Below, piece after piece: positions 44,061-52,201 of a stretch of DNA of 64,000 bases. Within the stretch, counting starts at the first letter, position 1. Each line of letters starts with the position of its first letter. The position numbers were made by a program, and so were the translations under genes. Origin of the DNA: Planctomycetota bacterium (lineage in GTDB: Bacteria > Planctomycetota > Phycisphaerae > UBA1845); the NCBI GenBank assembly GCA_030616775.1, contig JAUWWQ010000008.1:1-64000 (forward strand), written 5' to 3'. Under the pieces are notes generated by a model that was not told where the DNA came from, searched no databases, and was given only the letters and a program-made list of their open reading frames with translations.

Positions 44061-47000
44061 CTAGGCCACGTTCACGCCGGTAAACTCTACGCTCACCTGC
44101 GTCGAGACACCGGGCTCTTGCATGGTAATCCCGTAGAGTTGATCCACCACGTTCATCGTCCACTTCGAGTGGGTAATGATGATGAACTGCGTGTCGCGGA
44201 CGAATTCCTGAAGGATCCGGTTAAAACGCTCGTTGTTGGCTTCATCGAGGGCGGCATCAACCTCATCCAGAAATGCACACGGTGCGGGACGGGACTTGAA
44301 AATACTCATCAAAAGCGCAATCGCCGTCAGGGACTTCTCGCCGCCGGACATCAGCGAGATGGCCTGTAGGTCCTTCCCGGGCGGCTGAGCCAGGATTTCG
44401 ATCCCGCACTCCAGGACGTTGTTAGGATCTTCGAGAATGATATCCGCCCGACCGCCGCCGAAGAGCTTGCGGAACAAAGCTCGGAAGTTCTCGCGGATCT
44501 GTTCCAAGGCGGTCGTGAAGCGCTCCCGTGACTCGCGATTCAGCCTGTCGATCAACTGTTCAAGCTGTCGGTGCGAGGCGGTGAGATCATCCCGTTGTCC
44601 GGTCAGGAACCCGTGCCGTTGTTCCAATTCTTCCAGCTCGGTAATCGCATCAAGATTCACGTGGCCGAGCCGTTCCATCTTGCCACGAAGCTCGGTGATT
44701 TCGGCTTCGACCTGTTCCCAATCCTGTTCCTGATAGTCGTATTGCGTGTAGCGTTCGGCCAGATCAATGGCCAGCTCATCCGAGACCCGGGAGACTAGAT
44801 CGTCACGCCGGACGTTCGTCTCGGTGAACGACATTTGGTGCTCGTGCAGTTCAGTCTCGACGGTCTCAAGGCGGCTGCGCGCGGTCTTCAGGGTTTCGGT
44901 CAGGTTCTCCGACTCGTGCCGGAGGGCCTCCCGCTGGTGTCGCAACTCCGTGCACCTACCTTCCAGTTGCTCGATGGTGGTGTTCAACGTCGAGAGCTGC
45001 TCCTGCCCCCGCTCGACCGTGCTCTGGGCATCCGTGATTCGGGCTTCACATTGTTCGCGATCGTGCCTGACGGCACCGACCGTGGTCTCGAGTTCCCCAT
45101 TGATTCGTCTAAGGGAGTTGATCGTGTCGGTAGCGGCGGCACGCTTTTCAGTCAATTGGCCGGCGCTTACCTTGACCTGCGTGAGCTCTTCCTGCACCTC
45201 CCGTCGCGTGGCCACGATCTTGTCAATTCGATCCTGATGGGCTGCAACTCTCTGTTCGCGCTGTTTGTTTTCCCGTTCGACGGCTTCGAGTGATTTGCCC
45301 TCGGCAGCGCTCTTTTCGAGCACTTCGTTGATCTGGTGCTCGATCATTGCGACCTCTTGAGCGATCAAGGGCTGCTCGTTGGCTAACCGTTTGACCGTTT
45401 GGTCGATGCCCTGCAGGGCGGTGTTCGCCTCCACCTTGGCCGTGCTGGACTCGTAGATCGCGGTTCGCAGCTCTTGCTGCACGTCATCCAGGTGGCTGAT
45501 TTCCGCGTCAATGCGGTTGAGCTGGTCACCAAGTGTGTGGATCCGCTTGTCGAGTTCGATTGTACGGGCCTCGATGTCGCGCAACTCGCTCTTGCGGGAG
45601 ATCAGACCTGTCCCCGACGAGGGCGGGCCCAGACTGACACGGCCGTCCGGCTCCACCACCTCGCCCTGCAGAGTGACAAAACGATGGCCGGCGACATCCA
45701 TAGCAGCCATGGCCAGCGCGGTATCAAGGTCCTCCGTCATGACGGTCTTTCCGAACAGATGGCGCCCGAGAGGCTCGAACTGGTCGGGGAATCGAACGAG
45801 GTCAATGGCCCGTGCAACGAAGCCGGGCTGTCCCGAAAAGTCTCGTTCGTTGACAATCGGCGGCAGGCGGTCGAGGCAAAGGGCGGTCAACCGTCCGGGG
45901 AGGTCGCTGAAAACCTCCGGGTGGGCGAGGAAGGTACGGCTATCGGTGATGACCAAGTGCTGGGCAGCCTCGCCCAACAGCGATTCGATGATGCGGGCAT
46001 GGGCGACATCGGCGTCAAATATGTCGGCCACAAGTCCGGCTACGCTGTCCAGCGCCGCCGGGGCGCCGTTTTGATGCTTTTCGTCAAGAAGTCGGCGTGC
46101 CCCGGCGCCGACACCTTCCATGCGTTGCTCCAAATCTTCCAGCAACTCGCGACGCGACAGCAAGGCGCTGCGCTGCTCTTTGGCTCCGGCAAGCCCGTCT
46201 ACAACCTGCTGCCTAAGGGCCCCGGTGCGGGCGGCTTGGGCCTTTTTTCCTTCAAGACGTTCTGTCTCCTCGGCGATCAGGACATCGAGCTCGCCCAGGC
46301 GCATATTAAGCTGGGCCTTCTGCTCTAGAGTGGACTCCAATTCAACGACGATTCGGGCGTCGCGTTCGGAGAGACGGCCTTTTTGACCGACCAGCGATTC
46401 GCGATGGGTGTTGAGCCGGATGATCTCATTATGCATCTGGGCGCTGTTGCGCAGCAGATCAATAATGCCGGCCTTTTCATCTTCGAGGATCGCCTGGGCC
46501 TGGGTCAAGTCGCGGGCCAGCGACCGATCGTGTTCTGTCAGCTCATCAACGCGGGCGTGCAATTCACGAGTCTGGTGCTGCAAACCGACCGCTGATTCCT
46601 GTGCCTCGACCAGTTGACATTGACTCTCCTCCAGGCGCCGGGTGTCGGCGGCCTGGCGCTCCTTCAATCGCTCTAACAGCACCCTCTGTTCGTCGGCGCG
46701 TTTGCGGGCTGACTCGATGCGCTCTTCCTGGGCCAGAAGTCCCGACTTGGCCTGGAGGAACTCGCTGTCCGCGGTGTTGATTTCCTCAGCCAAACGATCA
46801 AGCTGTGACGTGAGTTGCGCCCCGTTTGCCTCGTTCCGGTCGATTTCGGTGCGGATCCCGGTGACATGGTCGCTGCGCTGTTGCACCTCGTGGGTCAGGC
46901 GGTCTACCTGTTCGGTGAAGCGGTGATATTCCGCCATCGCGTAGCTGGAACGAAGCTCGTTCAGGCGGGCCTCATATGCTTTGTAACTCCGAGCCTTGCC

Positions 47001-47627
47001 GGCCTGAAGCTTGACGCTGCGAAGACGTTTCTCCAGCTCCGCAATGATGTCCGCGACGCGCAGCAGGTTCTGCTGGGTCCGCTCCAGTTTCCGCTCCGCT
47101 TCGCGCCGTCGCGCTTTATACTTACTGATTCCTGCAGCCTCGTCAAAGATGATGCGGCGTTCCGCGGGGCTGCTCTGGAGCAGGCTGTCGACGCGGCCCT
47201 GTTCGATGACCGAGTAGGCCTCCACGCCGACGCCGGTATCCATGAACAGCTCGCGGATATCCTTAAGACGAATGGTCTCACGATTGAGCAGGTACTCACT
47301 TTCGCCCGACCGGTAGAGCTTTCGCGTGACAGTGACCTCCTCTTGATCAAGCGGAAGGGTCCGGTCGGAGTTGTCGAAGACCAGGTCGACTTGAGCCACG
47401 CTGCTGCTGTGGCGTGTGCTTGAGCCGTTGAAGATCATGTCGCTCATTTGCCGGCCCCGAAGCGAGCGGGCGGACTGTTCGCCGAGCACCCATCGGAAGG
47501 CATCGACCAGGTTGCTTTTGCCGCAGCCGTTCGGGCCCACAATGCAGGTGATCCCCGGGCCAAAGTCGAAGTAGACCTTGTCGGGGAAGCTCTTGAATCC
47601 AAGGGCGGTAATGCGTTTGAGGAACAT
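44061..47627 (-). CDS. smc: Chromosome partition protein SMC
   Basis: 1,188 residues, the standard bacterial length. Walker A is GPNGCGKSNLVDAFRWVLGEQSARSLRG (31 onwards). Next come a long coiled coil, a hinge region near 510-680 (AARRLLDEKHQNGAPAALDSVAGLVADIFD; AMAAMDVAGHRFVTLQGEVVEPDGRVS), a second coiled coil, and the C-terminal signature LMSGGEKSLTAIALLMSIFK with the Walker B box CAFLDEVDAALDEAN. Forms the condensin ring with ScpA and ScpB (not in this window) to organise and segregate the chromosome. Start: ATG at 47627 preceded by GTACC region; an AGG-containing Shine-Dalgarno is weak. Confidence 0.97.
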   Translation of the reverse strand: MFLKRITALGFKSFPDKVYFDFGPGITCIVGPNGCGKSNLVDAFRWVLGEQSARSLRGRQMSDMIFNGSSTRHSSSVAQVDLVFDNSDRTLPLDQEEVTVTRKLYRSGESEYLLNRETIRLKDIRELFMDTGVGVEAYSVIEQGRVDSLLQSSPAERRIIFDEAAGISKYKARRREAERKLERTQQNLLRVADIIAELEKRLRSVKLQAGKARSYKAYEARLNELRSSYAMAEYHRFTEQVDRLTHEVQQRSDHVTGIRTEIDRNEANGAQLTSQLDRLAEEINTADSEFLQAKSGLLAQEERIESARKRADEQRVLLERLKERQAADTRRLEESQCQLVEAQESAVGLQHQTRELHARVDELTEHDRSLARDLTQAQAILEDEKAGIIDLLRNSAQMHNEIIRLNTHRESLVGQKGRLSERDARIVVELESTLEQKAQLNMRLGELDVLIAEETERLEGKKAQAARTGALRQQVVDGLAGAKEQRSALLSRRELLEDLEQRMEGVGAGARRLLDEKHQNGAPAALDSVAGLVADIFDADVAHARIIESLLGEAAQHLVITDSRTFLAHPEVFSDLPGRLTALCLDRLPPIVNERDFSGQPGFVARAIDLVRFPDQFEPLGRHLFGKTVMTEDLDTALAMAAMDVAGHRFVTLQGEVVEPDGRVSLGPPSSGTGLISRKSELRDIEARTIELDKRIHTLGDQLNRIDAEISHLDDVQQELRTAIYESSTAKVEANTALQGIDQTVKRLANEQPLIAQEVAMIEHQINEVLEKSAAEGKSLEAVERENKQREQRVAAHQDRIDKIVATRREVQEELTQVKVSAGQLTEKRAAATDTINSLRRINGELETTVGAVRHDREQCEARITDAQSTVERGQEQLSTLNTTIEQLEGRCTELRHQREALRHESENLTETLKTARSRLETVETELHEHQMSFTETNVRRDDLVSRVSDELAIDLAERYTQYDYQEQDWEQVEAEITELRGKMERLGHVNLDAITELEELEQRHGFLTGQRDDLTASHRQLEQLIDRLNRESRERFTTALEQIRENFRALFRKLFGGGRADIILEDPNNVLECGIEILAQPPGKDLQAISLMSGGEKSLTAIALLMSIFKSRPAPCAFLDEVDAALDEANNERFNRILQEFVRDTQFIIITHSKWTMNVVDQLYGITMQEPGVSTQVSVEFTGVNVA

Positions 47628-48083
47628 AGGGTTGGGTACCTCCGTGTGCCCCGGTCAACCGGCCGTCCGTGACCGCCGCAAGTATCGTACCCGCGCCCCC
47701 GCGAGCACGCAAACGCCGGCAGACTACCACAACCCGGGCCGGAGTACAAAAGCGGAGAGGCTCAAACGAGCCGTGGGGGAGTCTCGCAGGACCAGGCCTG
47801 CCGGGAGTCGCCGGGTGTGGCCAGTCTTGTTGGCAAAGCCCAATAAATCGTGTGTGGCTGTAGTTTGGCACACCAACATCCTGAGCGAAGCGAAGAATCC
47901 GGCTCCGTACTGTGGGCAAGAGATCCTTCGCTTTGCGAAGGATGCCACAAAAATCCGATGTTGCCAAGAAGTATGGCCACACACCTTGACACGACCCCCC
48001 CTCCTCTATTATCAAGTTCTGTCAGCTCATTCCGTTTTCAGAAGCTCCGTTTTCAAGTGGTGAACTAAATGAAAGGCATCAAG
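47628..48083. other. Intergenic region upstream of smc and of the Cys-rich gene
   Basis: 456 bases between two divergent genes, without a gene. Contains one copy of a 63-base direct repeat (see 47920-47982). AT-rich segments near 48000-48060 may hold the promoter for the plus-strand genes. Confidence 0.55.
47920..47982 (+). repeat. 63-base direct repeat, copy 1
   Basis: GAGATCCTTCGCTTTGCGAAGGATG... through TATGGCCACAC. The second copy lies at 50091-50153 in the same orientation with about seven differences. The ATCCTTCGC/GCGAAGGAT part is itself palindromic. Confidence 0.85.
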
Positions 48084-48407
48084 ATGAATCGCATCAATTT
48101 CATGGTCTGTTGTGTCGCGGCAATGGCACTGTTGCTCTACTCAGAACCGGCGGGCTCGATTCCGCCGACCGTACTACAGGCGGCGGTCAAGACCCTGGGT
48201 GTGGTCGCACCGGCCAAATGTTGCGCCAATACTTGCTGGCACGGGTTGGGCTGCTGTGGCTGCACCGGAGCGTGCAACTGTCCCTGTGAAACGGGCGACT
48301 GCACCGGCTCGTGCCCTCAGTCCGTTAGTGTTTGCGGCTCCTGTTGCGGCCAGTTTGATCAAGCGGCGGATCTCGCTTGTAGCATTGATTGCGAGACGAC
48401 ACAATAA
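48084..48407 (+). CDS. Small secreted cysteine-rich protein
   Basis: 107 residues from the ATG at 48084 with AAAGG upstream (an ATG at 48069 is also in frame). N-terminal signal peptide (MVCCVAAMALLLYSEPAGS). The remaining part has 16 cysteines in about 64 residues, several in CC or CxC pairs (GLGCCGCTGACNCPCETGDCTGSC). No family recognised. Possibilities are a disulphide-stabilised extracellular peptide, a metal-binding protein or a modified peptide precursor. It lies just before a thioredoxin-fold gene and between copies of the 63-base repeat. Confidence 0.7.
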   Translation: MNRINFMVCCVAAMALLLYSEPAGSIPPTVLQAAVKTLGVVAPAKCCANTCWHGLGCCGCTGACNCPCETGDCTGSCPQSVSVCGSCCGQFDQAADLACSIDCETTQ

Positions 48408-48494
48408 TGATTCTCAAGGTAGTGTAGGCGCAGGGAACGCCCGCGCACTGCTATTTTCATCGGTACACCGTGAACAATGGAGAACCTATCCATC

Positions 48495-50030
48495 ATGCCC
48501 AGAAGACGTCTTGCCTATGGACTTGTAATGCTGTTCATCGCAACCGGGCGGACCTACGCTGGTGATGCCCAAGCGCGAGAGACCGACCGCGCTCCTCGCG
48601 AGATCGACGCCAAGTGCTGGTTCAACGCCCAACCGGTGCGGCTGTATGACCCGCCGGAGCTGATCCTGCTGGAGTTCTGGTCGGTGCGCTCCCGCGAAAG
48701 CCGGGAGTTTGTGGACACCATTAGCGCGCTGCACGAGGCTTATGATGACGGGCGCTTGCTCATCGTTGCTTTGACGAACGATGAGTGCAAGGACGCCAAG
48801 GCTTTCATTCACCGAGAGGAAATCCCTTACAAGGTGGGCGCAGAGAGCCGGTCGCCCAAGGACTACGGGATCGACGAACTGCCCGGCGTCGTGCTGATCG
48901 ATTCGGGAAAGCGCCGGATCGTGGCCCGATGGTCCGGGCGCCAGGTGAAGGGTAAAGCGATCGCGAAAGCGATCCGGGACTTCCTCGGCCCCCCGACGGG
49001 GGGCGGAGGCGACTCCGGGTCCCTTCCCCCGGAGCAGAGGGCGGTGTTGCTGGAGACTATCTCAGGCGTCAACGATGGGCTCGCCGGCCTGACGGAGCAA
49101 ATCCTCGCCACCGATGGAGAAATCGGTCCGGAAGACCTCTGGCCCCTGGAGCGCTTCTACGACGACAACATGCTCGAAGACCCTACCCGGAACGATGCGC
49201 TGGCGCGGGCCGCGAATTACGCCCGGAGCGCGATCCTGGGGGACCGGACCGTCGGATACGGCAAGCTGTTCGCCAGTGGGCGATTAAGCGACGCAGCCAG
49301 GCTCGCGATCCGCGACCGGGTGCTGGAAATTGCCCGAAAGGATCCATCGGACAAGGTGCGCGGCGGCGCCATCCACGCCCTGCGCCGGATCATCGGTCAG
49401 CCCGGAGACCCGGTGCTCCTAGAGGCCCTGCGCAGCATGCGCGAGGCGGTGGGCAGCGTGCGCGAACGGGTGGGCAACCCCTTGATCCGTGCTTCGCTCG
49501 ACCAGACCCTCAAGGAGCTTGATCCCGCGACTCGCGCTGCAACGCTTGCAGAAAAGGAGACCCGACCGGTTGGGCTGCGCCTGAGCCGGATGCTCAAGGC
49601 GTCGCCCGATCCGGCGTCGAGTCCCTGGGCCGAAGCCCACGCGTACATCCAAACTGTTCCCCAGCGAACCACCGAGCAGCTTCTGGAGGACTACTGGTCC
49701 TTTCCGGATCCGCCGGACGACGAGATCGGCCGGCAGAACGCAACGCTCAAGCGTATGGAGGCCCGACGGCAGGTCGGGCATCGCCTGGCGCGCGGCGAGG
49801 TTCGCGACCTGCGGGCGCTGAAGGACCATCTCGCGCGAGCCCTTTCTCAGGAGCCGGACGTGTGGATCCTCAGAGGTATTGTCGATAGCCTCAAGGACAT
49901 CGCGGAACACGGCGGGCGGGGTCTCCGCGCGGAAATCATGGAGCTGTTTGAGCAGCGGTTATCGGCGGAGAGCGACCGGTACGTACATGCGCGCCTGGAG
50001 ATGTATTTGCAGGAACTGAAGACGCGGTAA
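48495..50030 (+). CDS. Secreted thioredoxin-fold protein lacking redox cysteines, with C-terminal helical domain
   Basis: About 511 residues. Signal peptide MPRRRLAYGLVMLFIATGRTYAG. Residues about 30-170 have a TlpA/thioredoxin-like fold: ELILLEFWSVRSRESREFVDTISALHEAYDDGRLLIVAL, with the normal WCxxC replaced by WSVRS, and the conserved cis-Pro loop GIDELPGVVLID. So a redox role is unlikely. The C-terminal two thirds are helical with HEAT/ARM-like character (AARLAIRDRVLEIARKDPSDKVRGGAIHALRRI). Possibly a binding scaffold or a chaperone for secreted peptides. Downstream of the Cys-rich gene on the same strand. The ATG at 48495 has GGAG 12 bases upstream; the ATG at 48477 is a weaker alternative. 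Confidence 0.7.
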   Translation: MPRRRLAYGLVMLFIATGRTYAGDAQARETDRAPREIDAKCWFNAQPVRLYDPPELILLEFWSVRSRESREFVDTISALHEAYDDGRLLIVALTNDECKDAKAFIHREEIPYKVGAESRSPKDYGIDELPGVVLIDSGKRRIVARWSGRQVKGKAIAKAIRDFLGPPTGGGGDSGSLPPEQRAVLLETISGVNDGLAGLTEQILATDGEIGPEDLWPLERFYDDNMLEDPTRNDALARAANYARSAILGDRTVGYGKLFASGRLSDAARLAIRDRVLEIARKDPSDKVRGGAIHALRRIIGQPGDPVLLEALRSMREAVGSVRERVGNPLIRASLDQTLKELDPATRAATLAEKETRPVGLRLSRMLKASPDPASSPWAEAHAYIQTVPQRTTEQLLEDYWSFPDPPDDEIGRQNATLKRMEARRQVGHRLARGEVRDLRALKDHLARALSQEPDVWILRGIVDSLKDIAEHGGRGLRAEIMELFEQRLSAESDRYVHARLEMYLQELKTR

Positions 50031-50090
50031 GGGCACTCCTCGGCGCGCAGCGAAGCATCTCCACGAGGCACCCCGGAATGGGCGCGGAAA

Positions 50091-50153
50091 GAGATTCTTC
50101 GCTTCGCGAAGGATGACACAAGAATCCGACGTTGCCAAAAAATATGGCCACAC
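50091..50153 (+). repeat. 63-base direct repeat, copy 2
   Basis: GAGATTCTTCGCTTCGCGAAGGATG... through TATGGCCACAC. Same orientation as copy 1 (47920-47982); about 89 percent identical over 63 bases. It overlaps the possible extended 5' end of the following kinase gene. Confidence 0.85.
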
Positions 50154-50218
50154 CCGAGTCAGTGAAGCCTGGCCTGAACGGATCGCTCCACGCCGCGGAT
50201 TGGAGTATAATCAATGGC

Positions 50219-52201
50219 ATGGGTACACGTCGCAGCCAGCATGGTAGGGTACACGCCCCCACCCGGCGGCCTACCACTCGTCGCCGTGGGCCGGTCAAAT
50301 CGCCACCACGATCGGGGCGGATAATCGACTATCAGGGCCTGTTCGAGCAAGCCCCCGATGCCATCCTCGTTGTCGACAGCAAAGGTCATTACATCAACGC
50401 GAACCCTGCAGCCTGCGTCCTGACCGGCCACACACGGGACGAATTGCTACAGATGCGCATCGGGGATCTCACCATCCCTTCGGAGCGGACTCGCTCCGCC
50501 GAACGTTTTGACCTGTTGCAAAAGACCGGGCGGACGCGCAGCGATCACATTCTGCAGCGAAAGGATGGCACCCAAGTACCGGTCGAGGCCCACGCCATTA
50601 AGCTGGGGGATAGGACCTATCAGACCGTTATCCGCGATATCACCGAGCGGCTGGACTCTCAGCAGGAGCTGCAACGTTCCCTGGACGCTTACAGCACCCT
50701 GGTAGACCTTTGCCATGCGGCGGTTATCGCCGCAGACTCCAAGGGCAGGATTACGTCGTGGAACCCTGCCGCGGAAGCCCTATTCGGGTACTCCGCAAAA
50801 GAGGCCGGCGGAATGTCCATTACCAAGCTGATCCCGCGGCGCCTTCGGCGTAAGCATCTGTCCGGCTTTCGTCGACACGCCGACTCCGCCGGCGAGGAAC
50901 CCTTCGGCAGGACGATCTACACCGAAGCTCTGCGGAAGGACGGAACCGAGGTGCCTATCGAGATCTCGGTAGCCGTTGGTCGGCAGGCGGACACGCCCGT
51001 CTTTACCGCCGTCGTCCGCGACTTCACCGAGCACCGGGATATGATCGAGAAGCTCAACGACGCCTTGCAGCGCCTGCAGTTTCACGTTGTACGCATGCCG
51101 CTGGCGTACATCGTGTGGGACACGGATTTTCGCGTTGTCGAGTGGAACCCGGCCGCAGAGCGAACCTTCGGTTACGCCAAGAACGAGGCGCTCGGCAAGC
51201 ACGCCTATGACCTTATCGTACCGCCGGATGCGGTCTCGGCTGTGGAGGCAGTGTGGTTCGATCTTCTAAAGGGTGACACTTCGAGTCATTCGATCAATGC
51301 AAACGTACGCAGGGATGGATCCAGATTGACCTGCGAATGGTTCAATACTCCGCTGCGCGATTCGGCGGGCCGGATACGAGGCGTCGCTTCGATGGTGATG
51401 GACGTATCCAAGCGGGAGGCCATGGAGGCCCAAATACGCAATGCTCAGAAGCTGGAGAGCCTGGGGGTGATGGCCAGCGGTATCGCCCACGATTTCAACA
51501 GCTCGCTGATGATTATCCTTGGCAACACCGCTTTATTGCGGTCGGTCAAAGGTCTGCCTGCTGGAGCGATCGAGCACATCGAATTGATCGAGGAGGCCGG
51601 GTCACGCGCCGACATGCTGATCAAACACCTCCTGGCCTATTCCCGCACCGGACGCCATAATCCACAGCCCACAGACCTCAATACGGTCATCCAAGACGCG
51701 ATCAAGTTCGTGCGATCGTCGATCGGAAAACAACACGACCTGAAGCTCCGGTTGGCAGATGGTCTTGCCACTATCCTGGCTGACCGCAGCCAGGTCGAGC
51801 AGATTCTCCTGAACCTGTGCTTAAACGCCAGGGAGGCCATGGCCGACGGTGGGGCCATAGGGATCACGACGCGGCATGCTGAGTTGACGGCCGCTGATGT
51901 CGCCCGTTGCGTTCCACACGATTCCAGGCCGGGGCGGTACGTCGTGATGGTCGTCACCGACACCGGCTGTGGTATGGATGAGGGCACCGTCACGCGGGTG
52001 TTCGATCCCTTCTTTACCACGAAAGTGGAGGGTCATGGGCTGGGGCTTGCTGCGGTGCTGGGCATCCTGCGGCAGCACAACGCGATGGTGATGATCGATT
52101 CAACGCCCGGAGCGGGAACCGAGGTCCAAGTCTTTTTCCCCATCCACCAGGAGGAGACAAAGCCGAAACGTCGCCAGCCCGCAAGGAAACGCCGATCCTA
52201 A
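50219..52201 (+). CDS. Three-PAS-domain sensor histidine kinase
   Basis: 660 residues if it starts at the ATG at 50219; longer starts at 50132/50147 lie in the repeat. Three PAS domains in order (YQGLFEQAPDAILVVDSKG; YSTLVDLCHAAVIAADSKG; LQRLQFHVVRMPLAYIVWDTDF), each ending in a VIRDITER-type PAC. Then a HisKA box, LGVMASGIAHDFNSSL (phospho-accepting His about 424), and HATPase motifs VEQILLNLCLNAREAM, VVTDTGCGMD and FDPFFTTKVEGHGLGL. No transmembrane segment, so a cytoplasmic sensor, with basic N- and C-terminal tails. A TATAAT at 50206-50211 lies only seven bases before the ATG at 50219, suggesting a leaderless mRNA. The cognate response regulator is not adjacent. Its stop overlaps the stop of the convergent Wzz gene. 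Confidence 0.87.
   Translation: MGTRRSQHGRVHAPTRRPTTRRRGPVKSPPRSGRIIDYQGLFEQAPDAILVVDSKGHYINANPAACVLTGHTRDELLQMRIGDLTIPSERTRSAERFDLLQKTGRTRSDHILQRKDGTQVPVEAHAIKLGDRTYQTVIRDITERLDSQQELQRSLDAYSTLVDLCHAAVIAADSKGRITSWNPAAEALFGYSAKEAGGMSITKLIPRRLRRKHLSGFRRHADSAGEEPFGRTIYTEALRKDGTEVPIEISVAVGRQADTPVFTAVVRDFTEHRDMIEKLNDALQRLQFHVVRMPLAYIVWDTDFRVVEWNPAAERTFGYAKNEALGKHAYDLIVPPDAVSAVEAVWFDLLKGDTSSHSINANVRRDGSRLTCEWFNTPLRDSAGRIRGVASMVMDVSKREAMEAQIRNAQKLESLGVMASGIAHDFNSSLMIILGNTALLRSVKGLPAGAIEHIELIEEAGSRADMLIKHLLAYSRTGRHNPQPTDLNTVIQDAIKFVRSSIGKQHDLKLRLADGLATILADRSQVEQILLNLCLNAREAMADGGAIGITTRHAELTAADVARCVPHDSRPGRYVVMVVTDTGCGMDEGTVTRVFDPFFTTKVEGHGLGLAAVLGILRQHNAMVMIDSTPGAGTEVQVFFPIHQEETKPKRRQPARKRRS

Noticed and set aside
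47628-48083. tRNA or small RNA gene between smc and the Cys-rich gene
   Set aside because: No cloverleaf pattern or T-loop sequence seen; only the 63-base repeat is evident.
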